NCBI GenBank assembly: GCA_001599295.1
Contig: BCGN01000004.1
Span: forward strand, 1,176,656 to 1,240,655
Source of the DNA: Sporopachydermia quercuum
Lineage: Eukaryota > Ascomycota > Sporopachydermiomycetes > Sporopachydermiales > Sporopachydermiaceae
DNA: 64,000 nt
Direction: 5' to 3'
The translations under genes and the position numbers were made by a program. Position 1 is the stretch's first letter. Each line of letters starts with the position of its first letter. Below, piece after piece: positions 54,648 to 64,000 of the stretch. Under the pieces are notes generated by a model, which saw nothing but the letters and a program-made list of their open reading frames with translations, did no database searches and had not been told where the DNA came from.

Positions 54648-56558
54648 TGATAGAGCNGCACTATATCAATTGATCATTTTACTACAAAGACAATGAAATA
54701 GTTTCCTTTCTCTTTCCACTGTTGTTGTTGTTGCTATATTATCTACTGGTTCATTTATGTTATATTACTGGCTTATAAGTGTACTTTTTATGTATGAGTA
54801 TGAATACTAGATGTGTTTTATGAGCACTGGCAGCAATATTACTGGTGGTAGTAGTTGGAGTAGTTGTTGTTCATCGTTGTATTCTGTTTAAACATGTCGT
54901 AGTCGTGAGAAAGTGCTGTTAGTGGATTATAGGCAAATAATTTTGCCGAATAGAAAGTAATGGAAGTAAATTTTTTGGGAAATATGAATTTATTCTGTTG
55001 TCCGAGGAGCAATAACTGAAGCAAGAAGGCACGGCAACAGAGGTAATTAGGATCCCTAATTGAAAATGACTAGAGTTGATTAAAAGTTTACTACAACGAT
55101 CAAGCACTTAATTACGGATGAATTACTGAAGCGCTCTTCTAAACCCCAAATATTCAATCATTACTACTATAGCTACATTCAAAACAAACTTGCTCATACT
55201 TGGTATCAATTAATATCACTCCTTTTGTTCCCTTCTGCATAGAATATACGATGCGATGCAGTCGCTTAATCCCAATACCAATTCAATTGTCCAATCCATT
55301 TGGCAACCAAAATTATTAAACTTCTCCCTAACTTGAAACTATACGGGAAATTATCAGTTGTAGTTCAACTTTATTCAGATAAAGTTAACGATTTGAGTGA
55401 TGCGTGCAACTTCATTCCATGGTGCCTTATTATTTATTAGATGACCAATCTATCGNTTTGGACGCCTCTACAATTCTATTTCATTGAAATTAGAGATGAA
55501 TAAACATGAGCCTCATTGTTGACTCTTTTGAGGATACAATACATGAATAATGTCAGTACTCGATAGTACTTACTTCCCAAATACTACTTTTGGATAGGAG
55601 TGAGAGTATTCAATTTATTCATTTATCGAATCAGTTTAAGAATAAGTTGTTGCAATATCCTTTGTTCGTGTCATCTCCTCATGAGTTGTTGTGCCACTGT
55701 AGTTAAGTTGTTTCAATCCTGTTACCGAAATCAGGGCTCATATTTCTTCTTCTCTCGAATCTCAAATTTTAAATGCTGACAAGCTTTCTTGATTTTTCTC
55801 CTCTCACATCAACTGTACAAAAAAGTTTAACGATTACGTACGTATAACTTTAAGCTTTGTGTTACGCTTGTGGCTTTAACCTAATTGTTTTTTTTCAAAC
55901 CTAATTTCTGACTTAACAAAAGGCTTCCTTTTCTTTTCATTGTTCTTTGTTAACGAAGTAACTATATATCAATGGCATCCTCATCTTAACAAATTTTTTA
56001 ATCTCCGGTGTATACCCTTATCATATGTCCTACCACAGAGCCTCCTAATCCAAACTGTACTGACCAACTGCTCTTCCACGTTCTTCTAATTGAGGCTATT
56101 TCATATCTTTCCCCCCATGAGTCATGGATGTGATCCGTCGTTTCATTTCTTAATAAGGTTAACTGATCATAATGCAACAACTATTTGCAACTTTACCGCC
56201 AAAAATTAATCCAACCACAATCACTCAGGATAATAGTGATCACGTAATCTATGATTTCAGGTTTACTCCTACATGCGATAATCCCAAACTTTAAAATGAA
56301 ACTGGTTCATTTCAGTTTCTTGCAACAGATCTAATGCCCAATTCTCTTTTCTGCATAGCCTGTGGTTGACTTGATCAATATACTTTCATGATGGGAATCT
56401 CACCCACCTCTTAGAAAATCAAGCTCAAAGTCATGGTGTTTACCTAATTCTTTAAGTGCCGTCAGTCCTCAATAAAGTAATTTAAATGATTAAGTAATCT
56501 GTTTTTCTATAATACGTGTTAGTGTCGTCCGGGTAACTTCATGTTGTAAAATCTAGAA
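54648..56558. other. Intergenic region before ALA1
   Basis: This 1.9-kb spacer contains N bases at 54657 and 55456, GTT/GTA-rich simple sequence near 54721-54735 and 54841-54890, and no recognisable gene. Confidence 0.45.
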
Positions 56559-56766
56559 GTGAGTAATTATTATGATAGAAGAATTTTTGATTGGGAATCC
56601 AAAGGCTGAATTAAATTATTGTGCTAGATAAAGTAAAAGCCATCAGAAGACTAACTAATGGAACTAACGAAGATATCTATCGATTCTTAGATCCAAAAGA
56701 AGGTTTAAAATAATCTTAGAATTGATCAATTCTGGACTAAGGGTTATTACTAATTGACTTCATTAG
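56559..56766 (+). other. Probable 5' UTR intron of ALA1
   Basis: A donor GTGAGT at 56559-56564 pairs with a branch TACTAAT at 56748-56754 and acceptor TAG ending at 56766. The branch A lies 13 nt before the end, the same geometry as the coding introns in this window. The intron would be 208 nt. The sequence joined upstream has an in-frame TAA (56547-56549), so splicing affects only the leader. It ends 27 nt before the first ALA1 ATG. It was not seen in RNA, so it is a prediction. Confidence 0.55.
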
Positions 56767-56793
56767 GTGAATAACTTGAATTGGGGTTTATTG

Positions 56794-59769
56794 ATGTGGA
56801 AGTTGCAACAGGGCATCTTTCATCAAGGAATAACTACATTTAGAAGGTGTCTGAGCACCAAATTTCAATCAAATATCCATAATCGTAAGATGTCTGAATG
56901 GACTGCTAATAAGGTACGAGATACCTTCTTAGATTATTTCAAGCAAAAGGATCATACTTTTGTTCCGTCATCATCTGTAATTCCTTATGATGATCCAACC
57001 CTTTTGTTTGCCAACGCTGGTATGAACCAGTACAAACCCATTTTCTTGGGAACTGTAGATCCAGCTTCTGATTTTGCTAAGCTAAAGCGTGCAGTGAACT
57101 CTCAAAAATGTATCAGAGCCGGTGGTAAGCATAATGATCTTGAAGATGTCGGTAAAGATTCTTATCATCACACTTTCTTCGAAATGCTTGGTAATTGGTC
57201 ATTTGGTGATTATTTCAAGAAAGAAGCTATTGCCTGGAGTTGGGAGCTCTTAACCAAAGTTTACGGGTTAGATCCTTCTCGTTTATATGTCACTTATTTT
57301 GAAGGAGATGAAAAAGCAGGTTTGGAACCAGATCTAGAAGCTAAACAATACTGGAGTGATATTGGTGTACCTGAGGATCATATTTTGCCAGGTAATGCGA
57401 AAGACAACTTTTGGGAAATGGGTGATCAAGGTCCATGTGGTCCTTGTAGTGAAATTCATTATGATCGTATTGGCGGACGTAACGCTGCAAGTTTGGTGAA
57501 TCAAGATGATCCTAATGTGTTAGAAGTATGGAATAACGTGTTTATTCAATTCAACAGAGAATCAGATGGAACACTGAAGTCTTTGCCTGCTAAACACGTA
57601 GATACTGGTATGGGTTTTGAAAGATTGGTTTCAGTTTTACAAGACAAATTATCAAATTACGATACAGACGTGTTCATTCCTCTTTTCGAAAAAATCCAAG
57701 AAATTACTGGTGCTCGTCCCTATAGTGGAAAGTTCGGAAAGGAGGATGTCGATGGAATTGACACTGCTTATAGAGTATTAGCAGATCACGTAAGAACACT
57801 CACATTTGCTCTTGCTGATGGTGGTGTCCCTAATAACGAAGGTCGCGGTTATGTTCTTAGACGTATTTTAAGAAGAGGAGCAAGATATGCTAAAAAATAC
57901 TTCAACTATCCTATTGGAGATTTCTTCTCAAAGCTTGCTCCTACTCTGATTGCTCAAGTATCTCACATTTTCCCTGAAGTTGCTAAGAACCCTGAGGATA
58001 TTTTCGAGATCTTGAATGAAGAAGAATTGTCATTTGCCAAAACTCTAGACAGAGGTGAAAAGCTATTTGAACAATACGCAGAAAAAGTTGCCAACACAGA
58101 ATCTAAAACACTTAACGGTAAAGACGTGTGGAGACTTTATGATACCTACGGATTTCCTGTTGATCTTACTAGATTGATGGGTGAAGAAGCTGGTTTGAAG
58201 ATTGATGAAGCTGGTTTCGAAGCTGCTCAAGCCGCTTCTAAAGAAGCTTCTAAAGGCGGAAAGAAGTCAAGTGGAAAAGCTTTGATCAAATTAGATGTAC
58301 ACTCGATCAGTAGAGCCAATAATGAATTAAATCTGCCAAAGACAGATGACAAGTATAAGTTTGAGAACCAAGATATTGAAGCAACTGTTCTTGCATTGTA
58401 TGACGGAAAAGATTTTGTAGATGTTATTTCTGAGTCTACTGAAGAAGGAAAAGAATATGGTGTTATCGTGGACAAGACACCTTTCTATGCTGAACAAGGT
58501 GGTCAAGAATATGATACAGGAAAAATGGTAATTGANGGACAATTTGAGTTCACAGTAACTAATGTTCAAGTTTATGCTGGTTATGTCTTACACACTGGCT
58601 ACGTTTCTGAAGGTTCCTTGAAGGTAGGTGATAAGGTCATTGCTGGTTTTGATGAACTTAGAAGATGGCCTATAAGAAATAACCACACTGGTACCCATAT
58701 CCTTAATTTTGCTCTAAGAGAGGTTTTAGGTGATTCTATTGACCAAAGTGGTTCCTTAGTTGCTCCTGGAAAGTTAAGATTTGATTTCACCCATAAGAAG
58801 GGTCTTTCTAAAGAAGAGCTAGTAAAGATTGAAGATATTAGTAATAAATACATCAAAAAGAACTGTGAAGTTTTCTCAAAGGATGTTCAATTGGATTTGG
58901 CGAGATCTATCTTCGGTGTAAGAGCTGTGTTTGGTGAAACTTATCCTGATCCTGTTAGAGTGGTATCAGTTGGTGTCCCTGTTGAAAAACTCTTGGAAGA
59001 CGCAAATAGCGAAGAATGGGGTAGCGTTTCTATTGAATTCTGTGGTGGAACACATGTTGGTAAGACTGGTGAAATCAAGGAGTTGATTATCATAGAAGAA
59101 AGTGGTATTGCCAAGGGTATTAGAAGAATCGTTGCTGTAACTGGAAGCGATGCATATGAAGTCCAAAGAATTGCTAATGAGTTCTCCAAAGAATTAGACC
59201 TACTGGATAAGACTCCCTTTTCAGCAGAAAAGGAAGCCAAGATCAAATCCTCTGGATTTGCTCTGAATCAACTGTCCATCTCTGTTGTTACCAAAGCTGA
59301 ATTGAAAGAAAGATTCAATAAGATCCAGAAACAAGTTGTCGATGAATCGAAAGCTAGACAAAAACAAGAAGCAAAGAAAGCCCTTTCAGCTGTTACATCA
59401 TACTTTGAATCTGAAGCTACCTCCAGTAAACCCTTCCTGGTTGCCCAAGTTCCTGATATATCTGCAAATCCTAAAGCTATCACTGAAGCAATCCAATATG
59501 TTAAAATCAAGGCTAAGGATAAATCTGTGTACTTGTTCGCGGCTTCTCACAATGAACCTAAGGTTGCTCATGGTTGCTTTATCTCTGAAGAAGCTAACAA
59601 AGAAGGTATAAATGCCTCTGATTTAGCAGCAATCGCTAGTAAATTAGTCGGTGGTAAGAGTGGTGGTAAAGGTGCTACTTGTCAAGGTGTGGGTACCGAA
59701 ACAGCTAAAGTTAATGAAGCAATTCAAGAAATTACGAAAGTTTTCCAAGACAAATTATCCATCGAATAG
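56794..59769 (+). CDS. ALA1: Alanyl-tRNA synthetase, mitochondrial and cytosolic forms from one gene
   Basis: The enzyme charges tRNA-Ala and edits mischarged Ser or Gly. From the ATG at 56794 it has 991 residues. A second ATG at 56890 gives 959, matching the cytosolic Saccharomyces enzyme (958). The extra 32 residues ([18 protein letters not shown] and beyond) are basic with no acidic residue, as in matrix leaders. A class II catalytic core is clear ([44 protein letters not shown]). The editing domain has HTGTH and the second zinc-site element CGGTH. A Gly-rich C-terminal domain follows. Saccharomyces makes its mitochondrial form from upstream ACG codons; here an ATG is available. A probable 5' UTR intron precedes the gene. 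Confidence 0.96.
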   Translation: MWKLQQGIFHQGITTFRRCLSTKFQSNIHNRKMSEWTANKVRDTFLDYFKQKDHTFVPSSSVIPYDDPTLLFANAGMNQYKPIFLGTVDPASDFAKLKRAVNSQKCIRAGGKHNDLEDVGKDSYHHTFFEMLGNWSFGDYFKKEAIAWSWELLTKVYGLDPSRLYVTYFEGDEKAGLEPDLEAKQYWSDIGVPEDHILPGNAKDNFWEMGDQGPCGPCSEIHYDRIGGRNAASLVNQDDPNVLEVWNNVFIQFNRESDGTLKSLPAKHVDTGMGFERLVSVLQDKLSNYDTDVFIPLFEKIQEITGARPYSGKFGKEDVDGIDTAYRVLADHVRTLTFALADGGVPNNEGRGYVLRRILRRGARYAKKYFNYPIGDFFSKLAPTLIAQVSHIFPEVAKNPEDIFEILNEEELSFAKTLDRGEKLFEQYAEKVANTESKTLNGKDVWRLYDTYGFPVDLTRLMGEEAGLKIDEAGFEAAQAASKEASKGGKKSSGKALIKLDVHSISRANNELNLPKTDDKYKFENQDIEATVLALYDGKDFVDVISESTEEGKEYGVIVDKTPFYAEQGGQEYDTGKMVIXGQFEFTVTNVQVYAGYVLHTGYVSEGSLKVGDKVIAGFDELRRWPIRNNHTGTHILNFALREVLGDSIDQSGSLVAPGKLRFDFTHKKGLSKEELVKIEDISNKYIKKNCEVFSKDVQLDLARSIFGVRAVFGETYPDPVRVVSVGVPVEKLLEDANSEEWGSVSIEFCGGTHVGKTGEIKELIIIEESGIAKGIRRIVAVTGSDAYEVQRIANEFSKELDLLDKTPFSAEKEAKIKSSGFALNQLSISVVTKAELKERFNKIQKQVVDESKARQKQEAKKALSAVTSYFESEATSSKPFLVAQVPDISANPKAITEAIQYVKIKAKDKSVYLFAASHNEPKVAHGCFISEEANKEGINASDLAAIASKLVGGKSGGKGATCQGVGTETAKVNEAIQEITKVFQDKLSIE

Positions 59770-59951
59770 TAGTGCTCGATGATTAACTTATGATTATTCA
59801 TCTATGTCATTTCATGTTAGTACAGTACAGAGTCAACATAATCATCTGCCTACTCTATAGAATTATATTTATTAATATTATCTCATTTATACAATAAACT
59901 AGATGTAACCAGCCAATCAAACTTGACATGCTACAATCAAGAAAGTAGCTA

Positions 59952-60548
59952 TCAACTCTCAAACTCAGTATCATCAGTGATATTCGCTAAGTCATCATCT
60001 AAACTTTTTAACAGATTTTTCCGAAGTCCCGATTCTTCTTTATCCAACCCGGTAGTTTCCAGATCGGCCAACTGTTCCATATAAAGCTTTTCTTGTTTAT
60101 TTCTCAATATCAAATAGTCTTCACATTTCCTTATCGTTCCGGATGCTCGTATGACCCTAATCGTAACGGGTATATGAACTTCCCCATTGTTTAAAGGTAT
60201 ACTTCTAATGAAAAATAAAGCTGCTATCACCAGTTTGAAATGATCACGGGAAACTCTCAAAATCCCTTTAGACGTTGATGGAGAAAAATATTTCAGAGAT
60301 AGTGAACTGATTACTTTACCCATACCATAATCACCAAAATTCTGCTGAATCACTGTCCTTATCAATTTCAACAAAACACCAGCATTGATTTCCTTATTTA
60401 AGCTTTTTATATTAGCATTTATTGGATTATGAAGTGACAGTTTGAACCGATAGAAGTCAATACTGAGATCGTCATTTATCACATCTTTAGGAATGTTCGC
60501 AGGATAATCTACCTCGAACAGTATGTAACGTGTTTTTAGTCTGACCAT
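59952..60548 (-). CDS. POP5: RNase P / RNase MRP subunit Pop5
   Basis: Pop5 is a core protein of RNase P (tRNA 5' processing) and RNase MRP (rRNA processing). The 198-residue protein starts MVRLKTRYILFEVDYP, the family's hallmark N-terminus, and has FGDYGMGKVISSLSLKYFS and the SRDHFKLVIAALFFI strand-helix segment. An RASGTIRKCEDYLI block follows, then an acidic tail somewhat longer than in Saccharomyces (173 residues). It is convergent with ALA1, with 182 bp between stop codons. Its promoter holds a group of TGCA words at about one-turn spacing. The ATG is at 60546-60548. Confidence 0.94.
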   Translation of the reverse strand: MVRLKTRYILFEVDYPANIPKDVINDDLSIDFYRFKLSLHNPINANIKSLNKEINAGVLLKLIRTVIQQNFGDYGMGKVISSLSLKYFSPSTSKGILRVSRDHFKLVIAALFFIRSIPLNNGEVHIPVTIRVIRASGTIRKCEDYLILRNKQEKLYMEQLADLETTGLDKEESGLRKNLLKSLDDDLANITDDTEFES

Positions 60549-61259
60549 TAGATATGAATTATTGTTACTATATTAGCTTGTTTGGCGATCGGTAGTCCTG
60601 CTTGCTAAAAAAAAATCGTCTGTTTGCATTTCTTAATATATTAAAACTTTACATATCCCAGTGATTGCTACGTTTATTTATTTCGTTCATCTAGAGAGCA
60701 TTCTCATTCTCTTGATGAAAATTGATAGCCAAAGGATGCAGATTTCATGCATAATATTTGCATGTTGTCTGCATGCATCACATTGCATACAAGTAGAATG
60801 TAGAAAAGAAAAAAAGAGTACTTAGATGATTCTTTCCGAAAGAAGAGACATTGTAGAACCGTGATTTTATATTAAGATTAAATAGCAGTTACAAGTTTCA
60901 CATAATGAAATAAACTAAAGTAAAAAAGATAAGTATCAAGAGAGTACAATTCAGAACACGCTAACACTGGTACTTTATAAAATTGTTACTAGTTATTTGA
61001 ACTGGAACCTCCCTGCATTGTGCAAGTATAATACATTATACTACACAATATGCATATGTGCATGACAGTTTCGAACTCCCACCAAGTGAGTGAGTTAAGA
61101 AAGATCAAAAACAACACTGAAATGTTGCTTCAAAATGATGGCTAAGATTGCAGTAGAAAATATTATCGTTCTATGGTCAAAAATAATACGGGCAACCGAA
61201 TATAATAATTCTAATCAAGCCTAAAGTCATTTCTTTATAGCGGTTAATCCAGTACTACC
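60549..61259. other. POP5 promoter and PRP45 3' region
   Basis: This 0.71-kb spacer holds the TGCA array at 60737-60787 and further TGCA words at 61014, 61021, 61051 and 61059 that are not evenly spaced. No gene is visible. Confidence 0.5.
60737..60787. promoter_or_regulatory. Array of TGCA words at 11-bp spacing upstream of POP5
   Basis: TGCA starts at 60737, 60748, 60759 and 60770 (three steps of exactly 11 bp), then at 60774 and 60784. The array lies about 190-240 bp upstream of the POP5 start. One-turn spacing suggests cooperative binding of a factor on one helix face. The factor is unknown. Confidence 0.5.
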
Positions 61260-62884
61260 CTATTGCTCGGTTTCGGTTTTAGACTTGATGTCAGAGATCA
61301 TTTGATTGACGCCAAATGGATCGCCTGATTTTGCTGAAGAGAATTCCACAGGTCCTGTTCTTGCTTCTAATTTTTCTCTGGAAGCTCCTAATCCTTCAAA
61401 CCGCTTCTCACCGCTAATACGTGCAAGTCTTTCATCTGCATCATCATCATTTACTGTATTCCTCGGTCTGAATATTGTATTCAAAGCTTCCTGTGCCGCA
61501 AACAAAGGCTTATCATACACTTGATCTTCATTAAATCTAGCAGCTCCGCTTCCAGACGCAGCGAATAATCTAGAGTCATATGCATCTTCACCACTAAGAC
61601 CTGTAGGTTTTGCAATATGCAAAGCAACTTGTTCGGAAATGTCTCTATTTTCTCTCTTTGCCAAATACTTTACCCGCGTTTCTGCATTCATCCTGCCGGT
61701 TTTAAGTTCTCTGTCAATCTCCTTTCGTCTTTCAGCACGTCTTCGTTCCCTCTCACGATAGCCGGCATCTTCTTCTAAATTCTTATTAGGAGACCGCGAC
61801 CTACTCCGCGCGTAGCTATCATTGTAATCTTCCGCCTCTCTTTTTATTCTGTTTCCATTGGTAGCATCTTCATGTGCCTTTTTCACTAATTCCTTCAATC
61901 TCTCCTCATTTTTCTCCTCTTCTTTACGAGCAATCTTGTCCTGTAAAATTCTCCTTTCCCTTATCTCTTCTCTTGCTTTCCTTTCGGCTTCTGCTAATGC
62001 TTCCGCATACTTCGCATGACGATCATTCAATTGTATCTCCTCTACATTGTTCCTTCCTGATGCAGCAATTCTCTTATCCAACTCTATGGTGAAACCTTTG
62101 GTGTTTCTATAGTTCGATACTACAGGTGGAATGTACCAGGCTTTCTGCTCTTCGTGAGTAACACGTCTTGTAGGAGAATGTAGTACTGGTGCAGGTGGTG
62201 ATGGAGGTCCTCTAGGTACTTTGGTATGTTTGAACTTCGGTGGTGCCATAGGATCTTGCTGAACATCAACTATCTTGATTATCCGTTGCTTCATTGATGG
62301 ATCGCCGGTTATACTGGAAGGTGTATATCTGACATATTGTGCTTCCGTTTTCTTATTTACAGCTTGCGCAGCTGCTTTGGGATTGCTGGCTGTAAGCTTC
62401 GATTCTATTATACTTTCTATTGCTTGTCGAGTTTTCTCTGTTGCATCATGTATAGTTTTATTACCTGGTCGTGCTAATGATATTTTGTCTTCTCCCACTC
62501 TTTGCCTCAAAGGCATTAATTCTTTAAATGAATTTTGTACTGTCCTTCCCTTCGCATGCCCTCTTAGAGCTATCTCGTCATAGTTTAATTTCCCATCTTC
62601 ATCAGTTCGCAAAGCTAGAGCTCCTGCAGTTTCTGGTCTATAACCATGAAATAATGAGTTAGTATTAGTTTTCAAAAGTCATAAAATAGTAAAACTTGTA
62701 ATGATAGAACATGCAACAAAAAGTATCAAAAATATACATACCTCAACTCTTTGCTTTTTGATCGCTCAGTAGTCACTTCTGTCAAATGGCTGTAATCCTC
62801 ATAATCAGAATCTCCGTCATCTTTACTTCTCTGTATCTGACCTGAGTTCTTAGGTTTCGGAAGTAATGATGATATGCTGGACAT
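61260..62884 (-). CDS. PRP45: Spliceosome SKIP/SNW protein Prp45, two exons
   Basis: Prp45 (human SNW1) joins the activated spliceosome and threads between its parts. Exon 1 (62742-62884) encodes 47 residues and two bases of an Arg codon, starting MSSISSLLPKPKNSGQIQRS. Exon 2 (61260-62637) continues RPETAGALALRTDEDG. The total is 506 residues. The SNW core includes RYTPSSITGDPSMKQRIIKI, PRGPPSPPAPVLHSPTRRVT, the WYIPPVVSNYRNTKGFTIEL element and DRHAKYAEAL. A charged helix, a short SRSRSPN stretch and DSRLFAASGSG follow. It is nearer in length and tail to human SNW1 (536) than to Saccharomyces Prp45 (379). The intron (62638-62741, 104 nt) has GTATGT, TACTAAC and TAG. Confidence 0.95.
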
Positions 62885-63184
62885 TATTACTATGCTATAA
62901 TTGATATGACTGCCCTGTTCTGAACCTATCGGTGCCGACTGGCCGTTTCCTTCTTTCTCACCAACTGGATTCTGACAATAAAATTTTTTACCTGTCAGTT
63001 CGCAGTCACTACTCTATTGTACAATTTGATGATAATCCAGTAATATCAATCTTATATTGGTATCAAGTTTACTTTCAGTTCAGTAGATCCGAAGAATATC
63101 TCATGAATGGAATAAGAATAATAATTGCAAAAAAAAAAATTAAAACCATAGTAGGAGTTTTGATTTATTAATAAAACACTCTTT
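62885..63184. other. PRP45 promoter region
   Basis: A short spacer of 0.3 kb lies between the PRP45 start and the tRNA terminator. It contains an A-run at 63130-63139. No gene is visible. Confidence 0.5.
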
Positions 63185-63191
63185 AAAAAAA
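63185..63191 (-). terminator. Pol III T-run terminator of tRNA-Gln
   Basis: Seven A residues on the plus strand give seven T residues on the transcribed strand, 11 nt after the tRNA 3' end. This is a typical RNA polymerase III stop. Confidence 0.75.
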
Positions 63192-63201
63192 TTAAACACA
63201 A

Positions 63202-63285
63202 GGTCTTGCCCGGATTCGAACCGGGGTTAGCGGAACATTCTAAAGACATCAGAATCCGCAGTGATAACCACTACACTACAAAACC
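63202..63285 (-). tRNA. tRNA-Gln, anticodon CUG, with a 13-nt intron
   Basis: The acceptor arms GGTTTTG and CAAGACC pair over seven bases, with one G-T. The D-arm region with its A box (TAGTGTAGTGGTTA) and the T arm with B box GGTTCGAATCC match yeast tRNA-Gln closely. The anticodon stem GCGGA/TCCGC encloses loop TTCTGAT, and CTG (63250-63252 on the plus strand as CAG) reads glutamine codon CAG. Thirteen extra bases (63236-63248) sit after position 37, the standard site for tRNA introns. They contain AGAA, which can pair with TTCT of the anticodon loop. The D stem is weak, as in other tRNA-Gln. Confidence 0.93.
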
Positions 63286-64000
63286 AGACAGTCAAAAAGT
63301 TAAAATTATACTTACTTGTGGATTTATTATTAGTGATGTACTTAAGGGAATGAAGAGCATTTACTTTGAAAAAATTACTTCTAGACTCGGGAGAATTTCG
63401 TTAGCCAAAGTATAAGGAATTCTCTATAAGGATTAATGTGAGAGATTTATGACTGCTAGTGCTTAGTTTGGTTTATAAAATGGACTATGAAGTAGAGATC
63501 CAATGCAACACCTACTTTTTCCATGACTCTGACGATTGTGGATCATTATATACAGGCATGTACTTGACATTTCAGAAAATCACCTACATGGTATTCTTTA
63601 ATTGGCTTTGATGAGTTAAATTAATCGGTTATGATTCATAATACTAACAGTAGAATCAATCTTTTTCTCAACGGTCAGTGAGAACATAGGTTTTCAAAAG
63701 CATATGCTGTCAAATGACAAAAAATGACCAACTATTCCTGAACCTTATAAAATCACTTGTTTCGTTGAAACTGTGAGCTGTACTAAGTATTAATAATGAT
63801 AAAAAAGGTTTTATAATCATTATTCAAACAGTAAACTGAATCAACTGTTTCTAAATTGTGTTTTTTCAATTCCACTGAGTTATATTGCTTCTTATTTTTA
63901 CTTAATGTAACAACCAGCTATGCATTACTTATTACTAAACCACGTGACCTTTCACCTGACACATTGGCATTTCACATCTATCTATATTTCTATTTGTACC
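63286..64000. other. Spacer to the right edge
   Basis: 0.7 kb of AT-rich sequence with no recognisable gene. A CACGTG core occurs at about 63942. The next gene must begin beyond the window. Confidence 0.45.

Noticed and set aside
62885-63415. Open frames of 65-79 codons around the tRNA
   Set aside because: They overlap each other and the tRNA-Gln gene and show no protein features.

Overview
The window is nuclear DNA of a budding yeast (Saccharomycotina). It is AT-rich. Its genes encode clear relatives of Saccharomyces proteins such as Aur1, Sft1, Hse1, Mrt4, Ufd4, Mif2, Ala1 and Pop5. Seven genes carry spliceosomal introns with GTATGT- or GTAAGT-like donors and TACTAAC-like branch sites. The branch A lies only about 10-22 nt from the 3' splice site, and CAP1 alone has four introns. 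CTG codons fall at conserved leucines (for example 57574-57576 in ALA1), which argues against the CUG-Ser clade. Many introns plus short branch-to-AG spacing suggest an early-diverging or at least pre-genome-duplication yeast; the genus cannot be read from the sequence. Single N bases are scattered through the window and do not break the frames they fall in.

Layout. 1-6.9 kb: AUR1 (cut by the left edge), a Bye1-like SPOC protein and RPL14. 8.8-13 kb: the SNARE SFT1, actin-capping CAP1 (five exons, one of 19 nt) and ESCRT-0 HSE1 (four exons). 14.4-19.9 kb: ceramide synthase LAG1, mitochondrial ribosomal MRP4, an unrecognised 225-residue protein and ribosome-assembly factor MRT4. 21-27.2 kb: the large HECT ligase UFD4 and a short split reading frame. 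28.4-38.1 kb: a Cla4-type PAK kinase without a PH domain, centromere protein MIF2, a CUE/SMR nuclease (CUE2-like) and an NRAMP metal transporter. 41.4-45.5 kb: an unrecognised P-loop GTPase and an aldehyde dehydrogenase. 45.5-53.3 kb: a gene desert of about 7.8 kb ending at a Zn2Cys6 regulator. 56.5-63.3 kb: ALA1 with a probable 5' UTR intron and two start codons, POP5, the spliceosomal SKIP protein PRP45, and an intron-containing tRNA-Gln(CUG).

The genes are independent housekeeping and regulatory units, mostly in divergent or convergent pairs, and not an operon or mobile island. AUR1 and LAG1 act in the same sphingolipid pathway. RPL14, MRP4, MRT4, ALA1, POP5 and the tRNA serve translation.

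I see no CRISPR, transposon, virus or obvious novel multi-gene system. The least expected signals are TGCA words spaced 10-12 bp apart in several promoters, a 13-bp CGG repeat upstream of the zinc-cluster gene, the two large gene-poor regions, the intron in tRNA-Gln, and altered domain composition in the PAK and Bye1-like proteins.
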